This document shows positions 25,637 through 33,539 of a DNA stretch of 64,000 nt, piece after piece. Position 1 is the first letter of the stretch, and every line of letters begins with the position of its first letter. The translations under genes were made by a program, and so were the position numbers. The notes beneath the pieces are model-generated. The model made no database searches, was not told the DNA's origin, and saw only the letters and a program-made list of their open reading frames with translations. Source of the stretch: JAAYDI01 sp052034005 (GTDB lineage: Bacteria > Planctomycetota > Planctomycetia > Pirellulales > Pirellulaceae). The stretch is from positions 18,405 through 82,404 of the forward strand of contig JBPOJB010000020.1 of NCBI GenBank assembly GCA_052034005.1, written 5' to 3'.

Positions 25637-26029
25637 ATGACCCATACACTGACCAAGAACGGCGCATACAGCTCCACGCCCGAAACACAGGTGCTGAAAG
25701 GGGCCGTCACGTACAGCCCGCGAGTCGACATCTGGGAGAGCGACGACGAGCTGGTCCTGTACGGGGACCTGCCCGGCGTGGCGTCGGAGGACCTGGACAT
25801 CCATTTCGAGAAGGGCGAATTGAAGATCTACGGCCGAGTCGCTCCGCGCAACGCGAACGTCGAGTTGCTGTACGGCGAGTACGGGATCGGGGACTTCCAG
25901 CGGTCGTTTTCGGTCTCCGAAGCGATCGATGCGGGAAAGATCTCGGCGGAACTCAAGAATGGGGTCTTGACCGTACACCTGCCCAAGCGGGAGGCGGTCA
26001 AGCCGCGGCGCATCGAAGTCAAGAGCTGA
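25637..26029 (+). CDS. Hsp20/alpha-crystallin small heat-shock protein (second copy)
   Basis: 130 aa from the ATG at 25637, which follows AGAAAGGAA; an in-frame ATG at 25595 has no such site. The alpha-crystallin domain runs from YSPRVDIWESDDELVLYGDL to ELKNGVLTVHLPKREAVKPR. It is clearly related to the preceding Hsp20 but well diverged, so the pair probably forms mixed oligomers or has split roles, as IbpA and IbpB do in Escherichia coli (inference). It starts 69 bp after the first copy. Confidence 0.95.
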   Translation: MTHTLTKNGAYSSTPETQVLKGAVTYSPRVDIWESDDELVLYGDLPGVASEDLDIHFEKGELKIYGRVAPRNANVELLYGEYGIGDFQRSFSVSEAIDAGKISAELKNGVLTVHLPKREAVKPRRIEVKS

Positions 26030-26063
26030 GCAACGCGGGTCTGAGTCGTTGCTCCCTTGCACG

Positions 26064-26108
26064 GCGGGCCGCAACCGGCCACTGCGTAGGTGGCGCGGGG
26101 CGGCCCGC
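26064..26108 (+). promoter_or_regulatory. Inverted repeat between hsp20 and dnaK
   Basis: GCGGGCCGC (26064-26072) and GCGGCCCGC (26100-26108) form a perfect 9-bp stem with a 27-nt loop in the 175-bp spacer between the second hsp20 and dnaK. There is no T-run after it. It could be a processing or attenuation hairpin that sets the ratio of hsp20 to dnaK messenger, or a chance pairing in GC-rich sequence. Confidence 0.3.
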
Positions 26109-26204
26109 ACTTCATGTGCGACCGACGTTCAGCCGGTCCAGCAGCCACATCACGCGCGGCGTCGGCCGCGCGACTGGAACACGATACGGAAAGGGGAATC
26201 TGTC

Positions 26205-28145
26205 ATGCAGGGTGAAAAAATCATCGGGATCGATTTGGGCACGACGAACTCCGTCGTGGCCGTCGTCGAAGGCGGCGAGCCGAAAGTGATCCAGAACAGC
26301 GAGGGCAACCGGCTCACGCCCAGCGTGGTCGCTTACACGGACAAGGGCGAGCTGGTCGGCGAGTTGGCGCGGCGCCAGGCCGTCACCAACTCCCGGCGCA
26401 CGATCGCGTCGATCAAGCGACTCATGGGGCGCCGGCACCAGGAAGTGGAAACGGAAGAGAAGATGGTGCCCTACCAGGTGGCGGGCGCGGCGCAGGACTA
26501 CGTGCAGGTCGTCATCGACGGCAAGCGTCACACGCCGCAAGAGATCTCGTCCAAGATCCTGCGCAAGCTCAAGGAGTCCGCCGAGGCGTACCTGGGCCAC
26601 AAGGTGAACAAGGCCGTGATCACGGTGCCGGCCTATTTCAACGACGCGCAGCGCCAGGCGACCAAAGACGCCGGCCAGATCGCCGGACTGGAAGTGATGC
26701 GCATCATCAACGAGCCGACGGCCGCCGCGCTGGCCTACGGCCTGGACAAGAAGCGGGACGAGAAGATCGTGGTGTTCGACCTGGGCGGCGGCACGTTCGA
26801 CGTCTCGGTGCTCGAGGTCGCCGGCACGGGTGACGGGGACAGCGCGAAGGTGTTCCAGGTGTTGAGCACGAGCGGGGACACGCACCTGGGCGGCGACGAC
26901 TTCGACCTCGCGCTGATCAACTACGTGGCCCAGCGCTTCCAAAGCGAACAGGGAATCGACCTGCGCAAGGACCCGATGGCGCTGCAGCGGCTCCAGGAGG
27001 CCTGCGAGAAGGCCAAGCGGGAACTCAGCAGCACGCCCCAGACCGACCTGAACCTGCCGTTCATCTCGGCGGACGCGTCCGGGCCGAAACACCTGCAACT
27101 CACCCTGACACGCGCCAAGTTCGAAGAACTGATCGATCCGTTCCTGGACCGGATCCGCAAGCCGGTCCAACAGGCGTTGGCCGACGCGCACCTCGAGCCG
27201 TCCGACATCGACGAAGTCGTGCTCGTGGGCGGCTCGACCCGCGTGCCCAAGGTCCAGCAGTTGGTGCGCGCGTTCTTCGGCAAGGAGCCGCACAAGGGGG
27301 TCAACCCGGACGAAGTCGTGGCGGTGGGCGCGGCGATCCAGGGCAGCGTCCTGGCCGGCGAGCGCAGCGACCTGCTGCTGCTCGACGTGACGCCCCTGTC
27401 GCTGGGCATCGAAACCCAAGGCGGCGTGTTCACCAAGCTCGTCGAACGCAACACGACCATCCCGATCGAGAAGCGGGAGACGTTCACCACGGCCGAGGAC
27501 AACCAGCCGGCAGTGACGGTGCGCGTCTTCCAGGGCGAACGGCCCATGGCGGCCGACAACCGGCTGCTCGGCCAGTTCAACCTCGAGGGGCTGGTCCGGG
27601 CGCCCCGCGGTGTCCCGCAGATCGAGGTCACGTTCGACATCGACCAGAACGGGATCCTCAATGTGCGTGCCAAGGACAAGACCACTTCCCAGGAGGCCTC
27701 CGTGCGCATCGAGGATTCGGCCGGCCTGAGCGATGCGGACATCACGCGGATGAAGCGGGACGCCGAACTCCATGCGGAAGAGGACAAGCAGCGGCGCGAA
27801 TTGGCCGACACGCGCAACCGGGCGGAACAGCAGTGCTTCCAGCTCGAGAAGATGATCAAAGAGCAGGGCGACAAGCTGGCCGGCGCCGACCTGGAGCCGT
27901 TGCAGCAGTCGATCGAGACGGTCCGTCGACTGGCCAAAGGCAACGATCTGGCCGCCATCAAGTCGGCGCTGGCCGACCTGGAGCAGACCGCGCAGGCGGT
28001 GGGCCAGATGATCTACCAGCGTGCCCAGCCGTGCGGGGCCGGCGCCCAGACGGGGAGCGGCTCGTGTTGCGGCGCCAGGCCGGCAAGCCACGCGGCCGCC
28101 GGCGACGATGAGCCGATTGACGCCGAGTACGAGGTGAAGAGCTAG
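26205..28145 (+). CDS. dnaK: DnaK (Hsp70) chaperone
   Basis: 646 aa, start at 26205 after GGAAAGGGGAA. Full Hsp70: the ATPase domain with KIIGIDLGTTNSVVAV, VPAYFNDAQRQATKDAG, VFDLGGGTFDVSVLEV and VVLVGGSTRVPKVQ; the substrate-binding domain with LLLDVTPLSLGIETQGG; and a helical lid. The tail ends in the acidic DEPIDAEYEVKS typical of DnaK, but the linker before it has a Cys cluster (CGAGAQTGSGSCCG) that is unusual. grpE and dnaJ are not adjacent, so this may be an extra, stress-specialised copy rather than the housekeeping one (inference). Confidence 0.97.
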   Translation: MQGEKIIGIDLGTTNSVVAVVEGGEPKVIQNSEGNRLTPSVVAYTDKGELVGELARRQAVTNSRRTIASIKRLMGRRHQEVETEEKMVPYQVAGAAQDYVQVVIDGKRHTPQEISSKILRKLKESAEAYLGHKVNKAVITVPAYFNDAQRQATKDAGQIAGLEVMRIINEPTAAALAYGLDKKRDEKIVVFDLGGGTFDVSVLEVAGTGDGDSAKVFQVLSTSGDTHLGGDDFDLALINYVAQRFQSEQGIDLRKDPMALQRLQEACEKAKRELSSTPQTDLNLPFISADASGPKHLQLTLTRAKFEELIDPFLDRIRKPVQQALADAHLEPSDIDEVVLVGGSTRVPKVQQLVRAFFGKEPHKGVNPDEVVAVGAAIQGSVLAGERSDLLLLDVTPLSLGIETQGGVFTKLVERNTTIPIEKRETFTTAEDNQPAVTVRVFQGERPMAADNRLLGQFNLEGLVRAPRGVPQIEVTFDIDQNGILNVRAKDKTTSQEASVRIEDSAGLSDADITRMKRDAELHAEEDKQRRELADTRNRAEQQCFQLEKMIKEQGDKLAGADLEPLQQSIETVRRLAKGNDLAAIKSALADLEQTAQAVGQMIYQRAQPCGAGAQTGSGSCCGARPASHAAAGDDEPIDAEYEVKS

Positions 28146-28200
28146 AGACCGGAGTCGTGAGCGGGTGCTGTCCAGGCAGAGCCGGCGGCGCCCGCCACGG

Positions 28201-29805
28201 CTAGAGATCGTACTCGCGGATCTTGCGCTGCAGCGTGCGGACGCTGAGCCCCAGCAGCTGCGCGGCTTCCGTCCGGCGCCCGTTGGTGTGCGCCAACGCG
28301 CGCCGGATGGCTTCCTTCTCGATGTCGTCCATCGTCATGCCCGGCTGAATCAGCGCATCGATCGCGCCGCGCGTCGCGCCAGGTTCGAGATCGAGCAGGG
28401 CGAGCGCCGCCGTCGAACGGAACGTGGCCGGATTCACCCCCAACCGCTTGATCGCCTCCAGCTTGTCGCCCCCCGTATAGTGCAGCGCCCGTGCGATCAG
28501 CCGCGCCTCCACCTGAGCCACCACGTCATCGTAGAGCTGTTGGGAACCAGCGCGCAAACGCTCGTCGATGAACCGGTCCAACTCGTCGCCCGTGCGCGCC
28601 GCGCCACCCGCCGGCGCCTCCGCGTCCCGGGGCGGGCGGATGGAATCGGGCAGGAAGTCCGCCAGCAGCACCGGCCCGGTCGTCTGCAGGACGGCCTGCC
28701 GGATCACGTTCTGCACCTCGCGCACATTCCCCGGCCAGGAATACGCGCGCAACAACTGCATCGACTCCGGCGCCACCGATCGCACGTGCTTGTCCAGATC
28801 CCGGTTGGCCTGACGCAGGAAATGGTCCACCAGCAGGTCGATGTCGGCGCCCCGCTCGCGCACGGGCGGCAGGTGAATCGTGTAGCCGTTCAGACGATAG
28901 AACAGGTCTTCCCGAAACTGGTTGCGGGCCACCATCTCTTCCAGGTCCCGGTTCGTCGCGGCGAGCACCCGCACGTCCGTCGAGATCACCCGTTCACCGC
29001 CCACGCGCTGGAACTGCTGCTCCTGGAGCACGCGCAGCAGCTTGCTCTGCAACAACGGGGGCATGTCGCCAATCTCGTCGAGAAACAGCGTCCCGCCATG
29101 ACACTGCTCGAACTTGCCGATACGCCGCTTGTCGGCACCCGTGAACGACCCTCTCTCGTGCCCGAACAGCTCGCTCTCCAGCAACGGCTCGGGGATCGCG
29201 GCGCAATTGACGGCCAGGAACGGCCCCTGCGCGCGCTTGCTGAATTTGTACAGCGCACGCGCCACCAGCTCCTTGCCCGTCCCGCTCTCACCGCGAATCA
29301 GCACCGTCACGTTCTGCGACGCGACCAGGCCGATCGCCTTGTACACGTCCTGCATGGCCGGCGACCGCCCAATGATCACGTCGCCCTCACCGCTGGAGGA
29401 GGACGCGGGCGGCGGGTCCATCGTGATCGGTTCGGTCGCCAGGCGGCGGACCTCCAACGCCCGCGCCACCACGCGCCGCACCTCGGCGACCTGCAGCGGT
29501 TTCACCAGGTAATCGAGGGCCCCCAGCTGCATCGCCTCGATCGCCGTATTGCTCGAACCGGAGGCCGTCACGAAGATGACGGGCAGCGCCGGGTCGATGG
29601 CCCGGATCCGGCGAAACAGCTCGATGCCATCGCCGTCCGGGAGCAGCACATCCAGCACGGCCGTGTCGGCCTGCCGGCTGCGAGCCAGTGCCAGCCCTTC
29701 CGCAACGGTGGCCGCCGACAGGGTCGTATGGCCTTGTTTTTGCAGGATCTGCACCACCAGGTCACGATCGGCCGGATCATCGTCGACGACCAGGATTGTC
29801 GGCAT
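28201..29805 (-). CDS. Sigma54-dependent response regulator with tandem Fis-type HTH domains
   Basis: 534 aa. REC at 1-120 has the acidic pocket VVDDD, phospho-acceptor Asp52 (VLDVLLPDGDG), Thr80 and Lys102. The AAA+ activator domain at about 143-380 has Walker A GESGTGKE at 172-179, the sigma54-contact loop GSFTGA at 219-224 (an accepted variant of GAFTGA), Walker B GGTLFLDEIGD and the WPGNVREVQN arginine-finger region. Two Fis-like helix-turn-helix units follow: about 427-468 (YTGGDKLEAIKRLGVNPATF) and 488-534 (TNGRRTEAAQLLGLSVRTLQ). Normal NtrC-class proteins have one. Convergent with dnaK (55 bp between stops) and divergent from the histidine kinase; its likely targets include the sigma54 promoter at 25002. 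Confidence 0.93.
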   Translation of the reverse strand: MPTILVVDDDPADRDLVVQILQKQGHTTLSAATVAEGLALARSRQADTAVLDVLLPDGDGIELFRRIRAIDPALPVIFVTASGSSNTAIEAMQLGALDYLVKPLQVAEVRRVVARALEVRRLATEPITMDPPPASSSSGEGDVIIGRSPAMQDVYKAIGLVASQNVTVLIRGESGTGKELVARALYKFSKRAQGPFLAVNCAAIPEPLLESELFGHERGSFTGADKRRIGKFEQCHGGTLFLDEIGDMPPLLQSKLLRVLQEQQFQRVGGERVISTDVRVLAATNRDLEEMVARNQFREDLFYRLNGYTIHLPPVRERGADIDLLVDHFLRQANRDLDKHVRSVAPESMQLLRAYSWPGNVREVQNVIRQAVLQTTGPVLLADFLPDSIRPPRDAEAPAGGAARTGDELDRFIDERLRAGSQQLYDDVVAQVEARLIARALHYTGGDKLEAIKRLGVNPATFRSTAALALLDLEPGATRGAIDALIQPGMTMDDIEKEAIRRALAHTNGRRTEAAQLLGLSVRTLQRKIREYDL

Positions 29806-29807
29806 GG

Positions 29808-29846
29808 CATGAATACCGTGAGATTCATGGGACCACTACAATGTAG
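29808..29846. promoter_or_regulatory. Two dyads in the response regulator/kinase divergent gap
   Basis: The 73-bp gap holds CATGAAT-N8-ATTCATG (29808-29829) and CTACA-A-TGTAG (29836-29846). Embedded in the second is TACAAT (29837-29842), a five-of-six -10 match for the kinase gene. Dyads this close to both starts fit autoregulation of the pair, but neither resembles the TGACCGG sites upstream of hsp20. Confidence 0.4.
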
Positions 29847-29878
29847 CCCATCGGGATCGACCCGGGGAGTGCAGTCGC

Positions 29879-32443
29879 GTGAACGCCATGATTGCTGAGT
29901 TCCTGCTCCGTCACGCCTCTGACGCCAAGGAATTGGCGCACAGAGCTCAACTGCTGGCGGCGCTCACGCAATTGTCGCCGCGGCGACGCAACGAACTGGC
30001 CCAGGCGGTCGACATGGTCTGCCGCACGATCGCCGCGCATGGCGGGAAAGGGAAAGTCCGGTTCTCGTTGGTCCAGCGCGGCGGGCAGCGCTGCATCGAA
30101 GTCTCGGTGTGCGACCCGGAGTCGAGTGCGGCGGCCGAACCTCCGGAGGAGACCGCCCGGCCGGCACGGGCGCCGGGCGACCTGGAGTCGGTGGTGATCC
30201 AGCGTGTGGGGGAACTGGTCGATCATTTCGAATCGTCCGGCTGGCCGGTCGCGGGCGCGGTGATCCGCATGGCCCAGAGGCTGTCGCCTGCGTTCGCCTT
30301 TCCCACGGACGCGGAGGTTGCCGAATGGGCCCGGTTGCTCCAGACCAGCACGGCCTTCGATGCGCTGGCCGCCGTCTTGCGCCGCGCCCGAGCACTCGAG
30401 GAGGCGTTGGATCACGCGCAGACCGCTCAGGAGCTGCGGGCGGGACTGGCGGCGCGCAGCACGGATGCCGAGAACTTGACGATGCTGTCGCTGGTCATCA
30501 GCAAGACCAAGAACGCGATCGCCATCATGGAGCCGGACGGCGCCATCATGGCCGTCAATGCGGCCTTCGTGCAGATGACCGGCTACGCGCCGGCGGACGC
30601 GGTCGGCCAGCGGTTCGACGAGCTGCTGTGCGGCCCCAGCACGGACGCGGAGGCGGTGCGCGCGTATCGCCGCGCGCGGGAACAGGGCAGCGAACTGGTG
30701 CAGGACCTGCTGCTCTACCGCAAAGACGGGGCGACGTTCTGGATCGAAAGCGATTTGATCCCCGTGCGGGACGCGGCCGGAGTACTCACGCGCTGGATCG
30801 GGATCGGCAACGACATCACCAGGCGGCGCCAGACCGAAGACGCGTTGCGCGCGGCCAAGGAGACCGCCGAGGCGAACAGCCGCCTCAAGAGCGAATTCCT
30901 GGCCAACCTCAGCCACGAGATCCGGACGCCCATGAACGCCATCATGGGGATGACGGAGCTGGCGCTGGCCACGACGCTGAGCGACGAGCAGCGCGAGTAC
31001 TTGCAGACGGTCCGCTCGTCGAGCAACCTGCTGCTGGGGCTGCTGAACGATATCCTCGACCTGTCCAAGATCGAAGCCGGCAGGATGGAACTCGAGGAGA
31101 TCGATTTCGTGCTCGCCGAGGTGGTCGGCGAGGCGGTGCACACGCTGGAAGTGAAGGCACAGCAGAAGGGGATCGAGTTGACGGCCAGCGTGCCGCCCAG
31201 CCTGCCGACGCTCGTGCGCGGGGATCCGACGCGGCTGCGCCAGATCCTGCTGAACCTGATCGGCAACGCCATCAAATTCACAGACCGGGGCGCCGTCACC
31301 GTGGCGGTCGACGAGCAGTGGCGGAACGATGCGGAGATCCGCCTGCACTTCTCGGTACGCGATACGGGCATCGGGATCCCCGCGGAGCAGCTGGATACGA
31401 TCTTCGAGGCGTTCAAGCAGGCGGACGCATCAACGACGCGCAAGTACGGCGGCTCCGGACTCGGCTTGACCATCTCGTCGGAACTTGTGCGGATGATGAA
31501 AGGGCGGATCTGGGTCCAGAGCGAGGTGGGTCAGGGCAGCACCTTCCACTTCACGGTCCAGTTGAAGTGGAGCGGATCGCCCACAGCGCTGCCGGCCGAT
31601 TCGCCGCGCGGGCTGCCCCGGCCGGCCGAGACCGATGCGGTATCGACGCTGGCCACGCCGGCGCCGCGAACCCTGCGGATCCTCGTGGCCGACGACCATG
31701 ACGCCAATCGCAACCTCGTCAAGACAGTGCTCACCAAACGCGGCCACCAGTGCGTGGAGGCGGTCAACGGCTACCAGGTGCTCGACGCGATCACTCGGCA
31801 GCCGTTTGACGCGGTGCTGATGGATGTCCAAATGCCCGAAATGGACGGCTATCAGGCCACCGCCGCGATCCGCAAACGAGAGGATCGGGAAGGGGGACAT
31901 GTGCCGATCATCGCCCTGACGGCCCACGCCATGAGCGGGGACCGCGAACGCTGCCTGCTGGCCGGGATGGACGCCTACCTGGCCAAGCCGCTCCGCCCCT
32001 CGGAACTGATTCGACTGGTCGAAAGCATCCCGGCCGCCAGGCCACAAGCAAGGACCCCGACGATGCCCCCCACCGACGAGCAACCGGCCGATGCGGGCTA
32101 CAACTTGCACGCCGCGCTGGAGAGCCTGGACAACGACCTGGATCTGCTGGTCAGCCAAATGTCGTTCTTCCTCAACGACGGCCCGGCGCTGATGGACCAG
32201 ATTGAACAGGCCATCCAGGCGCGCGACGCGCACCAACTGCAACTGGCCGCCCATCGGCTCAAAGGCATGTTGGCCCGCTACGCGTTCACGCAGGCGGCCG
32301 AGCTGGCCTACCAGCTGGAGCAGCAGGGGAGGCAGGGCGTGCTGGACGGCGCGGAGTCGATTGCGCGCCGGCTGGCGCCCCTGGTCTCGCAACTGGTGGA
32401 CGGCATTCGAGAATACCTTCGGCGGCACACCTCATCCCATTGA
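29879..32443 (+). CDS. Cytoplasmic hybrid histidine kinase (PAS-HisKA-HATPase-REC-Hpt)
   Basis: 854 aa from a GTG at 29879 preceded by GGGGAG; an ATG three codons later is possible. No membrane segment is present, so it senses a cytoplasmic signal. Residues 1-80 look like a degenerate RsbT/GHKL-type half-domain. PAS at about 197-315 (AIMEPDGAIMAVNAAFVQMT); HisKA with His346 (FLANLSHEIRTPMNAIMG); HATPase at about 440-565 with N box NLIGNAIKFTD, G1 DTGIGI and G2 GGSGLGL; REC at 598-715 with Asp649 (VLMDVQMPEMDG); Hpt near 740-854 with His792 (AAHRLKGML). The complete phosphorelay suggests His346-Asp649-His792-response regulator. The divergent sigma54 activator is the probable output partner. 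Confidence 0.93.
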   Translation: MNAMIAEFLLRHASDAKELAHRAQLLAALTQLSPRRRNELAQAVDMVCRTIAAHGGKGKVRFSLVQRGGQRCIEVSVCDPESSAAAEPPEETARPARAPGDLESVVIQRVGELVDHFESSGWPVAGAVIRMAQRLSPAFAFPTDAEVAEWARLLQTSTAFDALAAVLRRARALEEALDHAQTAQELRAGLAARSTDAENLTMLSLVISKTKNAIAIMEPDGAIMAVNAAFVQMTGYAPADAVGQRFDELLCGPSTDAEAVRAYRRAREQGSELVQDLLLYRKDGATFWIESDLIPVRDAAGVLTRWIGIGNDITRRRQTEDALRAAKETAEANSRLKSEFLANLSHEIRTPMNAIMGMTELALATTLSDEQREYLQTVRSSSNLLLGLLNDILDLSKIEAGRMELEEIDFVLAEVVGEAVHTLEVKAQQKGIELTASVPPSLPTLVRGDPTRLRQILLNLIGNAIKFTDRGAVTVAVDEQWRNDAEIRLHFSVRDTGIGIPAEQLDTIFEAFKQADASTTRKYGGSGLGLTISSELVRMMKGRIWVQSEVGQGSTFHFTVQLKWSGSPTALPADSPRGLPRPAETDAVSTLATPAPRTLRILVADDHDANRNLVKTVLTKRGHQCVEAVNGYQVLDAITRQPFDAVLMDVQMPEMDGYQATAAIRKREDREGGHVPIIALTAHAMSGDRERCLLAGMDAYLAKPLRPSELIRLVESIPAARPQARTPTMPPTDEQPADAGYNLHAALESLDNDLDLLVSQMSFFLNDGPALMDQIEQAIQARDAHQLQLAAHRLKGMLARYAFTQAAELAYQLEQQGRQGVLDGAESIARRLAPLVSQLVDGIREYLRRHTSSH

Positions 32444-32615
32444 CCCGCCGAGGTGATCCTCTGCCGCCCGCCGTCTTTGCCCAGTTTGACTGATCGAAAA
32501 ATCCCTCGGGGACAACGCATCTGGCGAATCGGAACAATCCTTAAGATTGGCACCAAGATCACCGATCTGGCATGTCAGGACCATTCCAGATTGTTCTATC
32601 GATGGGAGACCTGAT

Positions 32616-33338
32616 ATGCGACGTGTTCTCGGGGCAATGGCGCTGTTGGCAGGCACGAGTCTCTGGATGTCGACGACCGTGCTGGCCAAGGATCCGGAAG
32701 GACGTGTGATCAACGCGAAGCCCAGGCCGCCTGTCAAGCGGCTGGTCGACCCGGCGCCTCCTGAGCCGACCCCGGCCGCGGCTGCTCCCGCCGAAGCCAT
32801 GCCCGCCGAGATGACGCCAACCGAAGCGACGCCGCTCGAGAGGACGCCCACCGAGGCGACGCCGCGCATGCTGACGCCGTCGCCGGCCAACGAGTCGGGG
32901 CTCGAAGCGTTGCCCGAGGAGCCGTCCGGCGACTCCACCACCGTCGCGCCTGGCAAGGTGATCCGGACGTTTGAGCAGATCGAGGCGTCGGAAGAAGAGA
33001 AGCGCCGCGCGGCGGCCGGCAAGCAGGCGGCTGCCGCACAGGAAACGCAGATGCTCGGGCGGATCCGCAATCTCCAGACGATCATTGCGCGGGAAGAGCA
33101 ACTGCTGGCACAGCGCCTGGCCTATGCCGCCAAGCTGCGCGATAAGGGGCTGGCCACCAACGACGAGAAGGTCCTCTCGCAGGCCGAGCAGTTCGAGCGG
33201 GCGGCGCTGGCGGAATACCTCAAGAAGGTCCAGCAGTTCGAGCGGGCCAGCATCGTCGACGGCGCGGCCGAGCCGTCGCGCCGACCGGCCCAGCCGCCAC
33301 GCACGTCCAAGAACCCCGGCTCGGCACACCAGCGGTAG
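32616..33338 (+). CDS. Secreted Pro/Thr/Ala-rich protein with C-terminal helical segment
   Basis: 240 aa from the ATG at 32616, preceded by GGGAGA. A signal peptide (MALLAGTSLWMSTTVLAK) is followed by about 80 residues of low complexity with repeated TPTEATP-like units (MTPTEATPLERTPTEATP). The second half is helical and charged, likely a coiled coil (EEEKRRAAAGKQAAAAQE... QLLAQRLAYAAKLRDK). No family is recognised. A cell-envelope spacer or stalk-like role is possible but unproven. It lies 172 bp after the kinase gene and is probably a separate unit. Confidence 0.65.
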   Translation: MRRVLGAMALLAGTSLWMSTTVLAKDPEGRVINAKPRPPVKRLVDPAPPEPTPAAAAPAEAMPAEMTPTEATPLERTPTEATPRMLTPSPANESGLEALPEEPSGDSTTVAPGKVIRTFEQIEASEEEKRRAAAGKQAAAAQETQMLGRIRNLQTIIAREEQLLAQRLAYAAKLRDKGLATNDEKVLSQAEQFERAALAEYLKKVQQFERASIVDGAAEPSRRPAQPPRTSKNPGSAHQR

Positions 33339-33539
33339 CCGGCACCCGGCCGGATCGCTCCGCCCGTGCGACGTCGATCGCCCGGCTCGGGGCAAGCCCT
33401 TTTCGGCGTGCCCCGCTTGTGGCCCCCAGCCGGACGCGATAGCGTGTAGCGTTATTGGCAAGTCGACGTTGGCGAGCGCGGCCCAGTGGGCTATTGCCAA
33501 GGCACCCCCGGGCGAGGTTCTCGAGCGGACGAGCGGACT

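Noticed and set aside
26112..28091. 659-codon open frame antisense to dnaK
   Set aside because: Shadow of dnaK codon bias in GC-rich DNA. It lacks a ribosome site and its product is His/Arg/Leu-rich low-grade sequence, while the plus strand encodes an intact Hsp70.
28146..28200. Terminator between dnaK and the response regulator
   Set aside because: GGCGG-CGC-CCGCC gives a 5-bp stem without a T-run; too weak to report as a feature.
28165..29898. 577-codon open frame antisense to the response regulator
   Set aside because: The minus strand encodes a complete REC-AAA+-HTH protein; the opposite frame is a shadow.
32540..32615. Second sigma54 promoter (TTGGCACC near 32548; TGGCATG near 32570)
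   Set aside because: Neither has the TTGC -12 element at the required distance.
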